Source: Streptomyces sp. GESEQ-4
GTDB taxonomy: Bacteria > Actinomycetota > Actinomycetes > Streptomycetales > Streptomycetaceae
Direction of reading: 5' to 3'
Assembly (NCBI RefSeq): GCF_017948455.1
Contig: NZ_JAFFSU010000002.1
Location: 496,001-560,000, forward strand
DNA length: 64,000 nucleotides
The translations under genes were made by a program, and so were the position numbers. Within the stretch, counting starts at the first letter, position 1. Each line of letters opens with the position of its first letter. The notes beneath the pieces were generated by a model. The model ran no database searches. It saw only the letters and a program-made list of their open reading frames with translations, and was not told where the DNA came from. Positions 7,598-15,852 of the stretch are shown in pieces.

Positions 7598-8677
7598 TCA
7601 GACCGAGCGGTGGTACTGGTCCGGCACGTGGACATCCCCGCCCAGCTCGCGCGCCGCATGCCGCGCCCAGGACGGGTTCCGCAGCAGCTCACGGCCGAGC
7701 AGCACCGCGTCCGCCTCGTCGTTGGCGAGGATCTTCTCGGCCTGTTCGGCGTCGGTGATCAGGCCGACGGCGGCGACGGACAGGCTCGTGGCCGCCTTGA
7801 CGCGGGCGGCGAACGGCACCTGGTAGCCGGGGCCGGTCGGAATGCGGACACCGGAGGCGTTGCCGCCGGTGGAGACGTCGAGCAGGTCGATGCCGTGGGC
7901 CTGGAGATCGGCGGCGAAACGGACGGTGTCGTCAGCGGTCCAGCCGCCCTCCTCCAGCCAGTCGGTCGCCGAGATACGGAAGAACAGCGGCTTGTCGTCC
8001 GGCCACACCTCGCGCACGGCGTCGACGACCTCGAGGGCGAAACGGGTGCGGTTCTCGTACGAGCCGCCGTACGCGTCCGTGCGGTGGTTGGAGTGCGGCG
8101 AAAGGAACTCGTTGATCAGGTAGCCGTGGGCGCCATGGATCTCGGCGACCTCGAAACCGGCGGCGAGAGCACGGCGGGCGGCGTTCGCGAACTGGCCGAC
8201 GACCTCGCCGATCTGAGCTACCGTCAACTCGTCCGGCACCGGGTGCCGCTCGTCGAACGCGACCGGGCTCGGCGCCACCGGCTGCCAGCCGTACGCCTGC
8301 GGCCCCACCGGCGCCCCGCCCTTCCACGGCTGGTCGGTCGACGCCTTGCGGCCGCCGTGCGCGAGCTGGATCCCGGGCACCGTGCCCTGCGAGACCAGGA
8401 AGCGAGTGATCCGGCGGAACGCCTCGACCTGCGTGTCGTTCCAGATGCCCAGGTCGTACGGGGAGATCCGGCCCTCGGCGCTGACGGCGGTCGCCTCGAC
8501 CAGGATCAGGCCCGTACCGCCCGCCGCGCGCGCCGCGTAGTGGGCGAAGTGCCAGTCGTTGGGAGCCCCGGTGCCCGGGCCCTCCGGTGCGGCCGAGTAC
8601 TGGCACATCGGGGCCATCCAGACCCGGTTCGGGACGGTCACATCGCGCAGGCGAAAAGGCTGGAAGAGGGAGCTCAT
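7598..8677 (-). CDS. Old yellow enzyme family NADH:flavin oxidoreductase (YqjM/NamA-like)
   Basis: 359 residues forming an FMN-binding TIM barrel. The start is the ATG of MSSLFQPFRLRD, with GGAG 8 nt upstream. YqjM-class marks are the N-terminal PNRVWMAPMCQYSA, the conserved HGAHGYLINEFLSPHSN block that binds substrate and FMN, YGGSYENRTRF, and the late AVGLITDAEQAEKIL and VLLGRELLRNP phosphate-binding strands. Members reduce activated C=C bonds of electrophiles with NAD(P)H and serve in detoxification. It is divergent from an ArsR-type regulator with two inverted repeats in the 124 bp between them, one lying over a TATCGT -10 preceded by a perfect TTGACA, so repression and induction by electrophiles is likely. 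Confidence 0.92.
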   Translation of the reverse strand: MSSLFQPFRLRDVTVPNRVWMAPMCQYSAAPEGPGTGAPNDWHFAHYAARAAGGTGLILVEATAVSAEGRISPYDLGIWNDTQVEAFRRITRFLVSQGTVPGIQLAHGGRKASTDQPWKGGAPVGPQAYGWQPVAPSPVAFDERHPVPDELTVAQIGEVVGQFANAARRALAAGFEVAEIHGAHGYLINEFLSPHSNHRTDAYGGSYENRTRFALEVVDAVREVWPDDKPLFFRISATDWLEEGGWTADDTVRFAADLQAHGIDLLDVSTGGNASGVRIPTGPGYQVPFAARVKAATSLSVAAVGLITDAEQAEKILANDEADAVLLGRELLRNPSWARHAARELGGDVHVPDQYHRSV

Positions 8678-8718
8678 GGCGAGCTGCTCCAATCGTCACG
8701 GGGTCGATGGACGACTCG

Positions 8719-8734
8719 TACGATAGGCATCGTA
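8719..8734. promoter_or_regulatory. Inverted repeat operator 1, over the flavin reductase promoter
   Basis: TACGAT-AGGC-ATCGTA, a perfect 6 bp inverted repeat overlapping the minus-strand -10 (TATCGT, 8720-8725) of the old yellow enzyme gene, whose -35 TTGACA is at 8745-8750 (19 bp spacer). Probable site for the divergent ArsR regulator. Confidence 0.6.
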
Positions 8735-8752
8735 GTACGGGAAGTGTCAAAC

Positions 8753-8768
8753 TACGAGACCCTTCGTA
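8753..8768. promoter_or_regulatory. Inverted repeat operator 2, over the ArsR promoter
   Basis: TACGA-GACCCT-TCGTA shares the TACGA/TCGTA half-sites of operator 1 and abuts the plus-strand -10 TACAAT (8767-8772) of the ArsR gene. Two related operators, one per promoter, indicate joint repression and autoregulation. Confidence 0.6.
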
Positions 8769-8801
8769 CAATGGAGTTCCGCCCGACGAACTGGAGCCGC
8801 C

Positions 8802-9152
8802 GTGACCACCGCCGCCACCACCAGCCGCGATCTTCCGCACCCGGCGCGCGACGAGATCCGGCTGGAGGGCATCCTGCACGCACTCTCCGACCCGATGCGG
8901 TTGCAGATCGTGCGAGAGCTCGCCACCGACGGCGGCGAGCTCTCCTGTTCACGCTTCGACCTGCCGGTCACCAAGTCCACGACCACGCACCACTTCCGGG
9001 TACTGCGCGAGAGCGGAGTGATCCGGCAGATCTACCGGGGCACGGCCAAGATGAACGGCCTGCGCCGGGACGACCTGGACGGCCTCTTCCCGGGGCTTCT
9101 CGACACCCTCCTCGACGCCGCCGCCCGGCAGGCCGTCCGCCTCGACGGCTGA
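8802..9152 (+). CDS. ArsR-family winged-helix transcriptional regulator
   Basis: 116 residues from a GTG preceded by CTGGAG. The fold is a single winged helix: LHALSDPMRLQIVRELA (helices 1-2, residues ~25-42), the recognition helix around TKSTTTHHFRVLRESGVIR (58-76) and a short beta wing RQIYRGTAKMNGLRR. No cysteine cluster of the metal-sensing ArsR subgroup is apparent; there is only one cysteine (CSRFDLPV), so a small-molecule or redox signal is more likely than metal. It is divergent from the old yellow enzyme gene with two matching inverted repeats between them, which makes it the probable repressor of that gene and of itself. Confidence 0.9.
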   Translation: MTTAATTSRDLPHPARDEIRLEGILHALSDPMRLQIVRELATDGGELSCSRFDLPVTKSTTTHHFRVLRESGVIRQIYRGTAKMNGLRRDDLDGLFPGLLDTLLDAAARQAVRLDG

Positions 9153-9171
9153 ACCGGCGCCGCCCGCGACC

Positions 9172-10521
9172 CTAATCGGCGCTGCCGTGCGCGGCGTTCA
9201 GTAGTGACTGCCAGTCGGGGAGTTTCACCACACCCCTGCCAAGTGACGCACCGAGCTCCGCCTCTGCCCGCTCGATCGCCTGCCAACCCGTCCATTCCAC
9301 CGGCTCGATCCCCTGGGCTCGCAGTGCCATCAGCGGGTCCTCAGGCAGATCCTTCTGTACGAGTACGTCGGCGTCCTCGATCAGCGATGTCACCGTTTCC
9401 TTGGCGTCCGGGCGGTTCGTGCCGATGACGCCTGTGGGGCCCCGTTTGATCCAGCCCGCCACGTACTCGCCCGGCGCGACGAGGTTCTCGCGGAGTACGC
9501 GGCCGGCGTGATGGGGGACCGTGCCGGTGGTCGTGTCGAAGGGGAGGCCTTCCAGAGGGACGCCGCGGTAGCCGACCGAACGGAGGACCAGCTGGGCCTC
9601 GATGTCCTCGTAGTGGCCGGTGCCCGTCACGCCGCCGTGGGTGTCGGGCTGGGTCCGCTCGAAGCGCACCGCGCCCACGCGGCCGGAGTCGGGCTCGGGG
9701 AGGATTTCGACGGGGCGGAGGAAGAAGCGCAGCCGGATGTGGTGGTGGGCGTCCTTCGCCGGGGTCTCGGCCCAGCCGCGCAGCACCTCCACGTTGCGGC
9801 GGTTCGCCGCGGGCAGGCCGGAGGGGTCGGCGTAGGCCGGGTCAAGAGCCAACTCGGCGGGATCGACCCGCACTTCGGTGTCCGGGAGGGCGCCGAGTTC
9901 GCGGAGTTCCTTGGTGGTGAAGCGGGCCTGGGAGGGGCCGCGGCGGCCGACCATGCTGACCTCGGTCACCCGGCTCGCCGCCAGTGCGGTGAGCGCCGCC
10001 TGCGGCATGTCGGTGGGGCTCAGCTCGGCCTGGCCGCGGGCCAGCATCCGGGTGACGTCCACGGCCACGTTGCCGACGCCGATGACCACCGCGGAGCGCG
10101 CGCCGAGCACGAAGCCGTCGGCGGTGGCGTCCGGGTGGGCGCTGTACCAGGACACGAATTCGGTCGCCGACCAGCTGCCGGCCAGATCCTCACCGGGGAT
10201 CCCCAGACGCCGGTCGGTCGCGGCGCCCACGCAGTACACGACCGCGTGGTACAGCTCGCGCAGCCTGGCGGCCGGCACCCCGCCGGGGCCCACCTCGACG
10301 CCGCCGAGGAACCGCACCCGCTCGTGTTCCAGGACCGCCCGGAGGTTGTTCTGCAGCGACTTGATCTTCTCGTGGTCCGGTGCCACCCCGTAGCGCACCA
10401 GGCCGTACGGGCACGGCAGCCGGTCCAGGACGTCCACGAGCACGTCGGAGTGGAGCTGGACGAGGCTCTGGGCGGTGTAGACCCCGCTCGGCCCGGAGCC
10501 GACGACGGCGACACGAAGCAC
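9172..10521 (-). CDS. fprA: Ferredoxin/adrenodoxin-type NADP+ reductase
   Basis: 449 residues, the size of mycobacterial FprA. The N-terminal FAD Rossmann motif GSGPSGVYTAQ is followed by the family signature PYGLVRYGVAPDHEKIKSLQ. An NADP-binding motif GVGNVAVDVTRML lies near residue 150, and the C-terminal AGWIKRGPTGVIGTNRPDAKETV completes the adrenodoxin reductase pattern. The enzyme passes electrons between NADPH and small ferredoxins, often for cytochromes P450; no P450 or ferredoxin lies within the window. A GTG start with AAGGAG 8 nt upstream is clear. It converges on the ArsR gene with only 19 nt between stops. Confidence 0.94.
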   Translation of the reverse strand: MLRVAVVGSGPSGVYTAQSLVQLHSDVLVDVLDRLPCPYGLVRYGVAPDHEKIKSLQNNLRAVLEHERVRFLGGVEVGPGGVPAARLRELYHAVVYCVGAATDRRLGIPGEDLAGSWSATEFVSWYSAHPDATADGFVLGARSAVVIGVGNVAVDVTRMLARGQAELSPTDMPQAALTALAASRVTEVSMVGRRGPSQARFTTKELRELGALPDTEVRVDPAELALDPAYADPSGLPAANRRNVEVLRGWAETPAKDAHHHIRLRFFLRPVEILPEPDSGRVGAVRFERTQPDTHGGVTGTGHYEDIEAQLVLRSVGYRGVPLEGLPFDTTTGTVPHHAGRVLRENLVAPGEYVAGWIKRGPTGVIGTNRPDAKETVTSLIEDADVLVQKDLPEDPLMALRAQGIEPVEWTGWQAIERAEAELGASLGRGVVKLPDWQSLLNAAHGSAD

Positions 10522-10710
10522 GGCGGAACTCCTTACCCCGAAGGACCGTCGGAGATCGCTGACGCTTCCAGCATCGCACCGCGGATGCTCCGCTGACAGG
10601 GTGCTGACCGGAGGACGGGCGTGCGTGTCCTTTCGTATGGAATGTGATCATGCGGTTTCGTTGCGTGTGTGCTCGAAGCATCCTTTCTTGATCTTTCTGA
10701 TCGTTGTCCG

Positions 10711-11193
10711 ATGGACGGTGCGGTGTCCGTCTGGCCCGCGTGGGAAGTGCGGGAAGACGGAGCCGGTGGGGACGACGCCGGCGTGACGTCCTGGTGGGGC
10801 GTTCGGCTGGCGTTCCCGGACGGTGCGCAGGTCGACCTGCTCGCCGTGGTGTCCGACGCCGGGGTCTGCATCGAGGACGTGCGGGCCCAGCCGGCGTTGT
10901 CCCTCGACGACCTGGCGGTGCTCGCCGAGTGGGTCGAGGGCCCGCTGTCCGAGGTGTGCGGGGTGGAGCCCGCCGGCCGGCCGGGGGCCTCGCGGCATGC
11001 CCGGCCCGCCTGGCCGCACGGTATCGCGGGGCAGTGGCTGGTGGCGCGGGAGTACCGCGCGGCACAGGAGAAGGGCGTCGACCCCGTCCTCGCGGTGATG
11101 GGCGCGACCGGCCACGGCCGACGCAGGTCGCTCAGCCTGATCGCCCAGGCCCGCGACGCCGGATTCCTGACGGCGCGTCACGCACGCCTCTGA
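10711..11193 (+). CDS. Streptomyces-specific DUF6214-like protein
   Basis: 160 residues from ATG MDGAVSVWPAWEV. I see no clear ribosome site, and an in-frame GTG at 10669 is the alternative, so the start is uncertain. The N-terminal half (WWGVRLAFPDGAQVDLLAVVSDAGVCIEDVRAQP) predicts a small beta-sheet domain. The C-terminal 55 residues (WLVAREYRAAQEKGVDPVLAVM then ATGHGRRRSLSLIAQARDAGFL) look like a helix-turn-helix-like module seen at the end of several Streptomyces regulatory proteins. Function is unknown. It converges on the DUF305 lipoprotein gene with 12 nt between stops. Confidence 0.75.
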   Translation: MDGAVSVWPAWEVREDGAGGDDAGVTSWWGVRLAFPDGAQVDLLAVVSDAGVCIEDVRAQPALSLDDLAVLAEWVEGPLSEVCGVEPAGRPGASRHARPAWPHGIAGQWLVAREYRAAQEKGVDPVLAVMGATGHGRRRSLSLIAQARDAGFLTARHARL

Positions 11194-11205
11194 GGCGCGT
11201 CCGGC

Positions 11206-11847
11206 TCACGGCAGGTCCCGCATCCGGTTGATCTCGCTGGTCTGCTGGGCGACCGTGTCGTCCGCCATCTCCTCGATCTGAATGTTGTTGCCCTGCGCCT
11301 TCACCTCCGTGGCCATGGTGACCGCCCCTTCGTGATGGGTGATCATGAGGGTGATGAAGAGCTGGTCGAACGCTTTCCCCTTCGCCTTGCGCAAGTTGCT
11401 GAGCTGACCCTCGGTCGCCATCCCGGGCATCGTGGCGTGGTCGTGTCCACCGCCCGTCTCCTTCTGGCCGTGCGTCTTCAGCCAGCCCTTCATGCCCTCG
11501 ATCTCCGGCTTCTGCGCGGCCGCGATCCGCTCCGCCAACTTCTTGATCTTCGTCGACTCGGCGCGGTCCGGGGCGAGTTCGGTCATCTCCAGGGCCTGGG
11601 TGTGGTGCTCGATCATCATGCGGGCGAACGACACGTCCGCGGCGTTGGGGGAGTCGTCGTCGGCGCGCTGCTCTGCGGCGTCCTCGGCGGACATCGTCTG
11701 GTTCGCTTCGCCGGGCTTGCCCGGCACGATCACCGAGGAACCGCTCTCAGGCGCGGAGTCGGCGTCGGATCCGGAGTCGCAACTTCCCAGCGCCAGAACG
11801 GCGATGGCGGCCAGGACAGCCGTAAACGATCGAGTGAAAAGCTTCAT
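11206..11847 (-). CDS. DUF305 lipoprotein
   Basis: 213 residues. The signal peptide ends in a lipobox (VLALGSC), so the mature protein begins with a lipidated cysteine and is anchored outside the membrane. After a short acidic linker, two copies of the DUF305 four-helix unit follow: SFARMMIEHHTQALEMTELA (about 75-95) and FDQLFITLMITHHEGAVTMATE (about 165-186), each with the M-x-x-HH metal-type motif, plus HDHATMPGM between them. His/Met spacing of this kind suggests copper or another soft metal, though family function is not settled. The gene is divergent from an LVIVD-repeat secreted protein across 96 bp. Confidence 0.9.
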   Translation of the reverse strand: MKLFTRSFTAVLAAIAVLALGSCDSGSDADSAPESGSSVIVPGKPGEANQTMSAEDAAEQRADDDSPNAADVSFARMMIEHHTQALEMTELAPDRAESTKIKKLAERIAAAQKPEIEGMKGWLKTHGQKETGGGHDHATMPGMATEGQLSNLRKAKGKAFDQLFITLMITHHEGAVTMATEVKAQGNNIQIEEMADDTVAQQTSEINRMRDLP

Positions 11848-11943
11848 TACATGTCTGTGTCCCTCTGTTGGTATGAGCATGCACAAGACAATACTTCGAC
11901 GTGCATGAACCGTTCTCACGCGAACGGTACAAGGGAGGAAACA

Positions 11944-13446
11944 GTGATCCTGTTGAACGATCCCCGAACGCGGCACAGACGCCTGGGAGTCGGCGCTGTC
12001 GCCGTCGGGCTGCTGGCCGCGCTGCTCACGGGCGGTCCGGCGGCCGCGACCCCCGACCCGGGGGACGGCCCGGCGACGCAGAAGGAGGTCTCCAAGAGCA
12101 CCCAGGCCGAGGTGAGACGGTCCCTCGAGAGCGGCGAGATACCCGGCCAGGACGAGATCGTCCACTCCGCCAACATCCAGCACGTGACGAACATCCCCAA
12201 GGACGTGCTGCCCGGCACCAATTCGGACCTCGCCTTCCAGGGCAGGTACGCCTTCGCCGGCAACTACGACGGCTTCCGGATCTTCGACATCAGCAACCCG
12301 AAGGCCCCGAAGACGGTCTCCCAGGTACTGTGTCCCGGCTCGCAGAACGACATCTCGGTCTCCGGCGACCTGCTCTTCCTGTCCACCGACTCCTCGCGCA
12401 GCGACAGCAGTTGCAGCAGCACCACGCAGCCCGTGACCGAGAAGTCCTCGTGGGAGGGCATGAAGGTCTTCGACATCAGCGACAAGGCCAACCCGAGGTA
12501 CGTCGCCGCCGTCGAGACCGCCTGCGGCTCGCACACCCACACGCTGGTGCCCGAGCGCCGGAACATCTACGTCTACGTCTCCTCCTACTCACCGAGCGCC
12601 ACCTACCCCGACTGCCAGCCACCGCACGACGGCATCTCGGTCATCAAGGTCCCGCGCAAGGCCCCCGAGAAGGCCGCCATGGTGGGCTTCCCGGTCCTCT
12701 TCCCCGGTGAGGGACCCGACGGCGGCGGCAACCCGGGCGCGCCCACCAACCCCGGCGTCTCGAAGACCACCGGCTGCCACGACATCACCGTGCTGCCCTC
12801 GAAGGACCTGGCCGCGGGCGCCTGCATGGGCGACGGCATCCTGTTCTCCATCGAGGACCCGGAGCACCCGAAGGTCATCGACCGGGTCCAGGACAACGTC
12901 AACTTCGCGTTCTGGCACTCGGCGACCTTCAACCAGCGGGCCAACAAGGTCATCTTCACCGACGAGCTGGGCGGCGGCGGAGCGGCCACCTGCAACGAGG
13001 AGATCGGCCCGAACCGCGGTGCCGACGGCATCTACGACCTCGTGGGCAAGGGCGACAAGCGCAAGCTGGTCTTCCGCAGCTACTTCAAGATCGACCGCCA
13101 CCAGGCGGACACCGAGGTCTGCGTGGCCCACAACGGCTCGCTGATCCCGGTCAAGGGCAGGGACATCATGGTCCAGGCCTGGTACCAGGGCGGTATCTCC
13201 GTCTGGGACTTCACGAACTCCGCCCGGCCGAAGGAGATCGCCTACTTCGAGCGCGGCCCGCTCACCACGGACAGGGTCACGACGGCCGGTTCCTGGTCGG
13301 CGTACTACTACAACGGCTACATCTACTCGAACGACATCGCCAAGGGACTCGATGTCCTCAAGCTCAACGACCGGCGCACCGACCCGGCCAAGTGGGTGCG
13401 GATGAGCGAGCTCAACGTGCAGACCCAGCCGGACTACTTCGACTGA
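11944..13446 (+). CDS. Secreted LVIVD-repeat beta-propeller protein
   Basis: 500 residues from a GTG that follows AAGGGAGGAA at perfect spacing. A signal peptide (RHRRLGVGAVAVGLLAALLTGG, cleavage near AAAT) is followed by repeated blades of the LVIVD type: GNYDGFRIFDISNPKAPK, GMKVFDISDKANPRYV, HDGISVIKVPRKAPEKA, GILFSIEDPEHPKVID, GGISVWDFTNSARPKEI and KGLDVLKLND. Two HTH and one CHDI motif sit at blade junctions and could bind metal. LVIVD proteins are extracellular, and several are linked to adhesion or choice-of-anchor contexts; no enzymatic role is established. Divergence from the DUF305 lipoprotein suggests a shared envelope function. The last 13 nt overlap the 3' end of the convergent TetR gene. 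Confidence 0.9.
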   Translation: MILLNDPRTRHRRLGVGAVAVGLLAALLTGGPAAATPDPGDGPATQKEVSKSTQAEVRRSLESGEIPGQDEIVHSANIQHVTNIPKDVLPGTNSDLAFQGRYAFAGNYDGFRIFDISNPKAPKTVSQVLCPGSQNDISVSGDLLFLSTDSSRSDSSCSSTTQPVTEKSSWEGMKVFDISDKANPRYVAAVETACGSHTHTLVPERRNIYVYVSSYSPSATYPDCQPPHDGISVIKVPRKAPEKAAMVGFPVLFPGEGPDGGGNPGAPTNPGVSKTTGCHDITVLPSKDLAAGACMGDGILFSIEDPEHPKVIDRVQDNVNFAFWHSATFNQRANKVIFTDELGGGGAATCNEEIGPNRGADGIYDLVGKGDKRKLVFRSYFKIDRHQADTEVCVAHNGSLIPVKGRDIMVQAWYQGGISVWDFTNSARPKEIAYFERGPLTTDRVTTAGSWSAYYYNGYIYSNDIAKGLDVLKLNDRRTDPAKWVRMSELNVQTQPDYFD

Positions 13447-14129
13447 CCGGTCGGCTCCGACTGATCCGCGCGCCGCTCGCCGGTCGCGAAGAACCGTGAC
13501 AGATCCGTGTCACCCGTCCCGCCGGACGCCACCTCGGTGTCCGGCGGGACGCCCAGCGCCCAGTCCAGCCGGTAGCGCTTGAACAGCTCGGCCCGCAGCA
13601 CCGGCACGGGCATCGGAGCACCCGGCACCAGCGCCGCGTAGACCGCGCCCATCAGCAGGGCACGCAGCATCGGGTAGTCGGCGTCGACGTCCTGTGAGCC
13701 GGTGCGGGCGACGGTGTCCCGCAGCAGCTCGGCCAGCCGCCGCTGCTCAGGGCACGGCATGAATCCCTCGCCCTGCAGCAGCCCGGCCATGTGCTGGCGC
13801 ATCAGCACGGGCCGGTCCCGGGCCAGGCTCAGGATCGCGTCGATCGCCCGCGCCATCCGCTCCCGCCCGTCCTCGGTACGCGGCTCGCGCTCCAGCGCCT
13901 CCTCCAGCGTGCGGTTCATCAGCCGGTGCACCGCGGACTGCACGAGCTGGCGTTTGCCGGGGAAGTAGTACGACACCAGGCCGCGCGCCGAGCCCGCTCT
14001 GTCCGCGATGTCGCCCAGCGTCGTCGCCTCGAACCCGTGCTCACCGACCAGCTCGACCGCCGCCTGCAGAAGCCGCTCCCGGGAACGCCGCCGCAACTCT
14101 TCATTGACCGAGGCGCTGCGCGGGGACAT
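13434..14129 (-). CDS. TetR-family transcriptional regulator
   Basis: 231 residues. The N-terminal TetR helix-turn-helix is clear: RLLQAAVELVGEHGFEATTLGDIADRAG (residues ~19-46), then SARGLVSYYFPGKRQLVQSAVHRL. The helical C-terminal ligand domain has no assignable ligand. The 3' end overlaps the convergent LVIVD gene by 13 nt, with no terminator between them. The promoter region holds a 13 bp palindrome, TGGCTG-G-CAGCCA (14150-14162), about 20 nt upstream of the start, so it probably represses itself. There is no divergent partner closer than the HAD gene, which lies behind it on the same strand. Confidence 0.9.
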   Translation of the reverse strand: MSPRSASVNEELRRRSRERLLQAAVELVGEHGFEATTLGDIADRAGSARGLVSYYFPGKRQLVQSAVHRLMNRTLEEALEREPRTEDGRERMARAIDAILSLARDRPVLMRQHMAGLLQGEGFMPCPEQRRLAELLRDTVARTGSQDVDADYPMLRALLMGAVYAALVPGAPMPVPVLRAELFKRYRLDWALGVPPDTEVASGGTGDTDLSRFFATGERRADQSEPTGQSK

Positions 14130-14149
14130 GCTGTAACTCCTGCGTTGAC

Positions 14150-14162
14150 TGGCTGGCAGCCA
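14150..14162. promoter_or_regulatory. Palindromic operator upstream of the TetR gene
   Basis: Perfect TGGCTG-G-CAGCCA, 21 nt upstream of the TetR start codon. Likely its own binding site. Confidence 0.55.
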
Positions 14163-14273
14163 ACTATACTCAGCGCTTCCGGACTGCCCCTTTCCGCGGG
14201 CTGGTCCGGTGCTGCCGTCCTCCTCGGGCGACGCGGGGGATCGTCCGAGGAGGCGGCCCAGGTCCGGGCCGGT

Positions 14274-14963
14274 TCAGCCCACCAGGTCCAGCACCGGCCG
14301 CAGGCCGTCGGGCCGCAGTGCCACCGGCAGATGGTCCACGAAGTGCACCCCGCAGCCCAGCGTGGCCGCGCCGCCGTCCGCACGGCGGTCGTCACCGACC
14401 ATGAGCGCGTCCCGCGGCTCGACGCCGAGCTTCGCGCAAGCCTTCGCGAACAGCCGCGGGTCCGGCTTCCTGATGCCGTGCTCGTACGACAGAACGTATA
14501 CGTCGATGTACGGGTCGAGGCCGTGCTCGCGGAACACCGGGCGCAGATCCCAGCCGATGTTGCTCACCACACCGACCGGGATTCCGCGCTCACTCAGGGT
14601 GTGCAGGACCTCGGCGGCATCGGGGTACGGCGACCAGGCGGCGGGCAGCATGTGGCGCTCGTACAGCGCGTCGTGCAACTCCGGGTCGGGCAGCGGCACC
14701 TGCCGGGACAGCCCGGTGTACGCCGCCCGGTGCAGCTCCGCACTCTGGTCCCGGACGTCCCACACCTCGGCGACTTCCGAAGGCAGCCGCTCCGGATCGC
14801 CTCCGCCGGGCAGTGCCCCCGCCATCCGCAGTGCCTGCGCAGTCTCGGTCAACTCCGGCTCCGGCAGCTCGATCCCGACCTCGGTGAGCGCACCTCGCAG
14901 CCAGGATTCGGTGGACTCGACGCGGAAGAGGGTTCCGGAAAAATCGAACAGCACGGCAGTCAT
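14274..14963 (-). CDS. HAD-superfamily hydrolase with DxS motif I
   Basis: 229 residues with a Rossmannoid HAD core and an alpha-helical C1 cap. Motif I is LFDFSGTLF, motif II VGVVSNIG (serine-containing), motif III lysine in RKPDPRLF, and motif IV VGDDRRAD. The second aspartate of the usual DxDGT is replaced by serine (DFSGT). In phosphatases that aspartate is the general acid/base, so activity may be slow or of another kind, as in some HAD dehalogenase-like enzymes. The substrate is unknown. It is followed by a copy of the dispersed repeat and then the PAP2 gene on the same strand. Confidence 0.85.
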   Translation of the reverse strand: MTAVLFDFSGTLFRVESTESWLRGALTEVGIELPEPELTETAQALRMAGALPGGGDPERLPSEVAEVWDVRDQSAELHRAAYTGLSRQVPLPDPELHDALYERHMLPAAWSPYPDAAEVLHTLSERGIPVGVVSNIGWDLRPVFREHGLDPYIDVYVLSYEHGIRKPDPRLFAKACAKLGVEPRDALMVGDDRRADGGAATLGCGVHFVDHLPVALRPDGLRPVLDLVG

Positions 14964-14987
14964 GAGGCGATCCTATGAGGAACGGTT

Positions 14988-15073
14988 GTCGTCTGCGGCG
15001 CCGTCGTGGTTGGTCGCGCCCGCGCGGCGGAGCCGCATATCGACACAGCCCCCCGCGCCCCTTCGGGGCGCGA
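14988..15073 (+). repeat. Dispersed intergenic repeat, copy 1 (with internal insertion)
   Basis: It begins GTCGTCTGCGG, continues GTCGTGGTTGGTCGCGC and ends CCCGCGCCCCTTCGGGGCGC, a stem-loop. Compared with copies at 19.4, 47.9 and 53.3 kb, the central GCAGTTCC is replaced by about 30 nt containing GGCGGAGCCGCATATCGACA. It fills the space between the HAD start and the PAP2 stop. Confidence 0.75.
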
Positions 15074-15079
15074 ACCCGC

Positions 15080-15751
15080 CTAGACGATCCACCGTCGGTG
15101 CGCCAGCGCCGCCAGTGCCACCAGTGCCGCGCCCAGGAGCCAGCCGCCGACGACGTCCGAGGGCCAGTGGACGCCGAGCCATACGCGGGTGAGGCCGACG
15201 CCGGCCACGGAGATCACCGCCACCGCCACCGCCGTACGCCACAGGACGCGGCCGGCGCCGTGGTGGTGGAGGAGCCACAGCAGGACGCCGCAGACGACCG
15301 CGGCGGTCATGGCGTGGCCGGACGGGAACGCCGCGTAGTGGGCCGAGTCGACGGGGTCGGGCCAGACCGGGCGGGCCCGGTCGACCGCCGCCTTGAGGGA
15401 CTGCTGCACCAGGGTGCCCAGGGCCACGGTGGCCGCCAACCACAGAGCCGTCCGCCAGGCCCGGTGTCTCCACATCAGCCACACCACGACGGCCGTGCTC
15501 AGGATGCGCATCGTCCACGGGTCCCACACCCAGTCCGTCAGGATCCGGCATGCCTGGGTGACGTCGGGGTCGTCGACCGCCCAGCGGTGTGTGGTCCGGG
15601 AGATGTCGCCGTCGAGTGCGATCAGGGGGCCCCACTCCGCCGCGACCAGGATGAGGAGCAGCAGGGAGGACGCCGCCAGGGCGGCGGCGGAGCGCAGGGC
15701 GCCGCGATGGGCGGGCGGGCGGGGCGGAGAATCGACGGACGGGGAGTGCAT
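15080..15751 (-). CDS. PAP2-family membrane phosphatase
   Basis: 223 residues with about six membrane segments. The three acid-phosphatase signature blocks are intact: KAAVDRARP (motif 1), PSGHAM (motif 2, with the catalytic histidine) and GLTRVWLGVHWPSDVVGG (motif 3). The active site faces outward in this family, which dephosphorylates phosphatidic acid, phosphatidylglycerol phosphate or undecaprenyl diphosphate. A long basic and proline-rich cytoplasmic N-terminus precedes the first helix. It is transcribed in the same direction as the HAD and M56 genes but with gaps of about 100 bp, so probably separately. Confidence 0.9.
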   Translation of the reverse strand: MHSPSVDSPPRPPAHRGALRSAAALAASSLLLLILVAAEWGPLIALDGDISRTTHRWAVDDPDVTQACRILTDWVWDPWTMRILSTAVVVWLMWRHRAWRTALWLAATVALGTLVQQSLKAAVDRARPVWPDPVDSAHYAAFPSGHAMTAAVVCGVLLWLLHHHGAGRVLWRTAVAVAVISVAGVGLTRVWLGVHWPSDVVGGWLLGAALVALAALAHRRWIV

Positions 15752-15852
15752 GCTGTGATCCTCGCCGAACGGCGGGGCGCGAGTCTAATTCCGGGGCTCC
15801 GAGGGGGCCGGGGGCGCGGTGGATTCCGGCCGCCTGATCTTTCGTACCGGCC

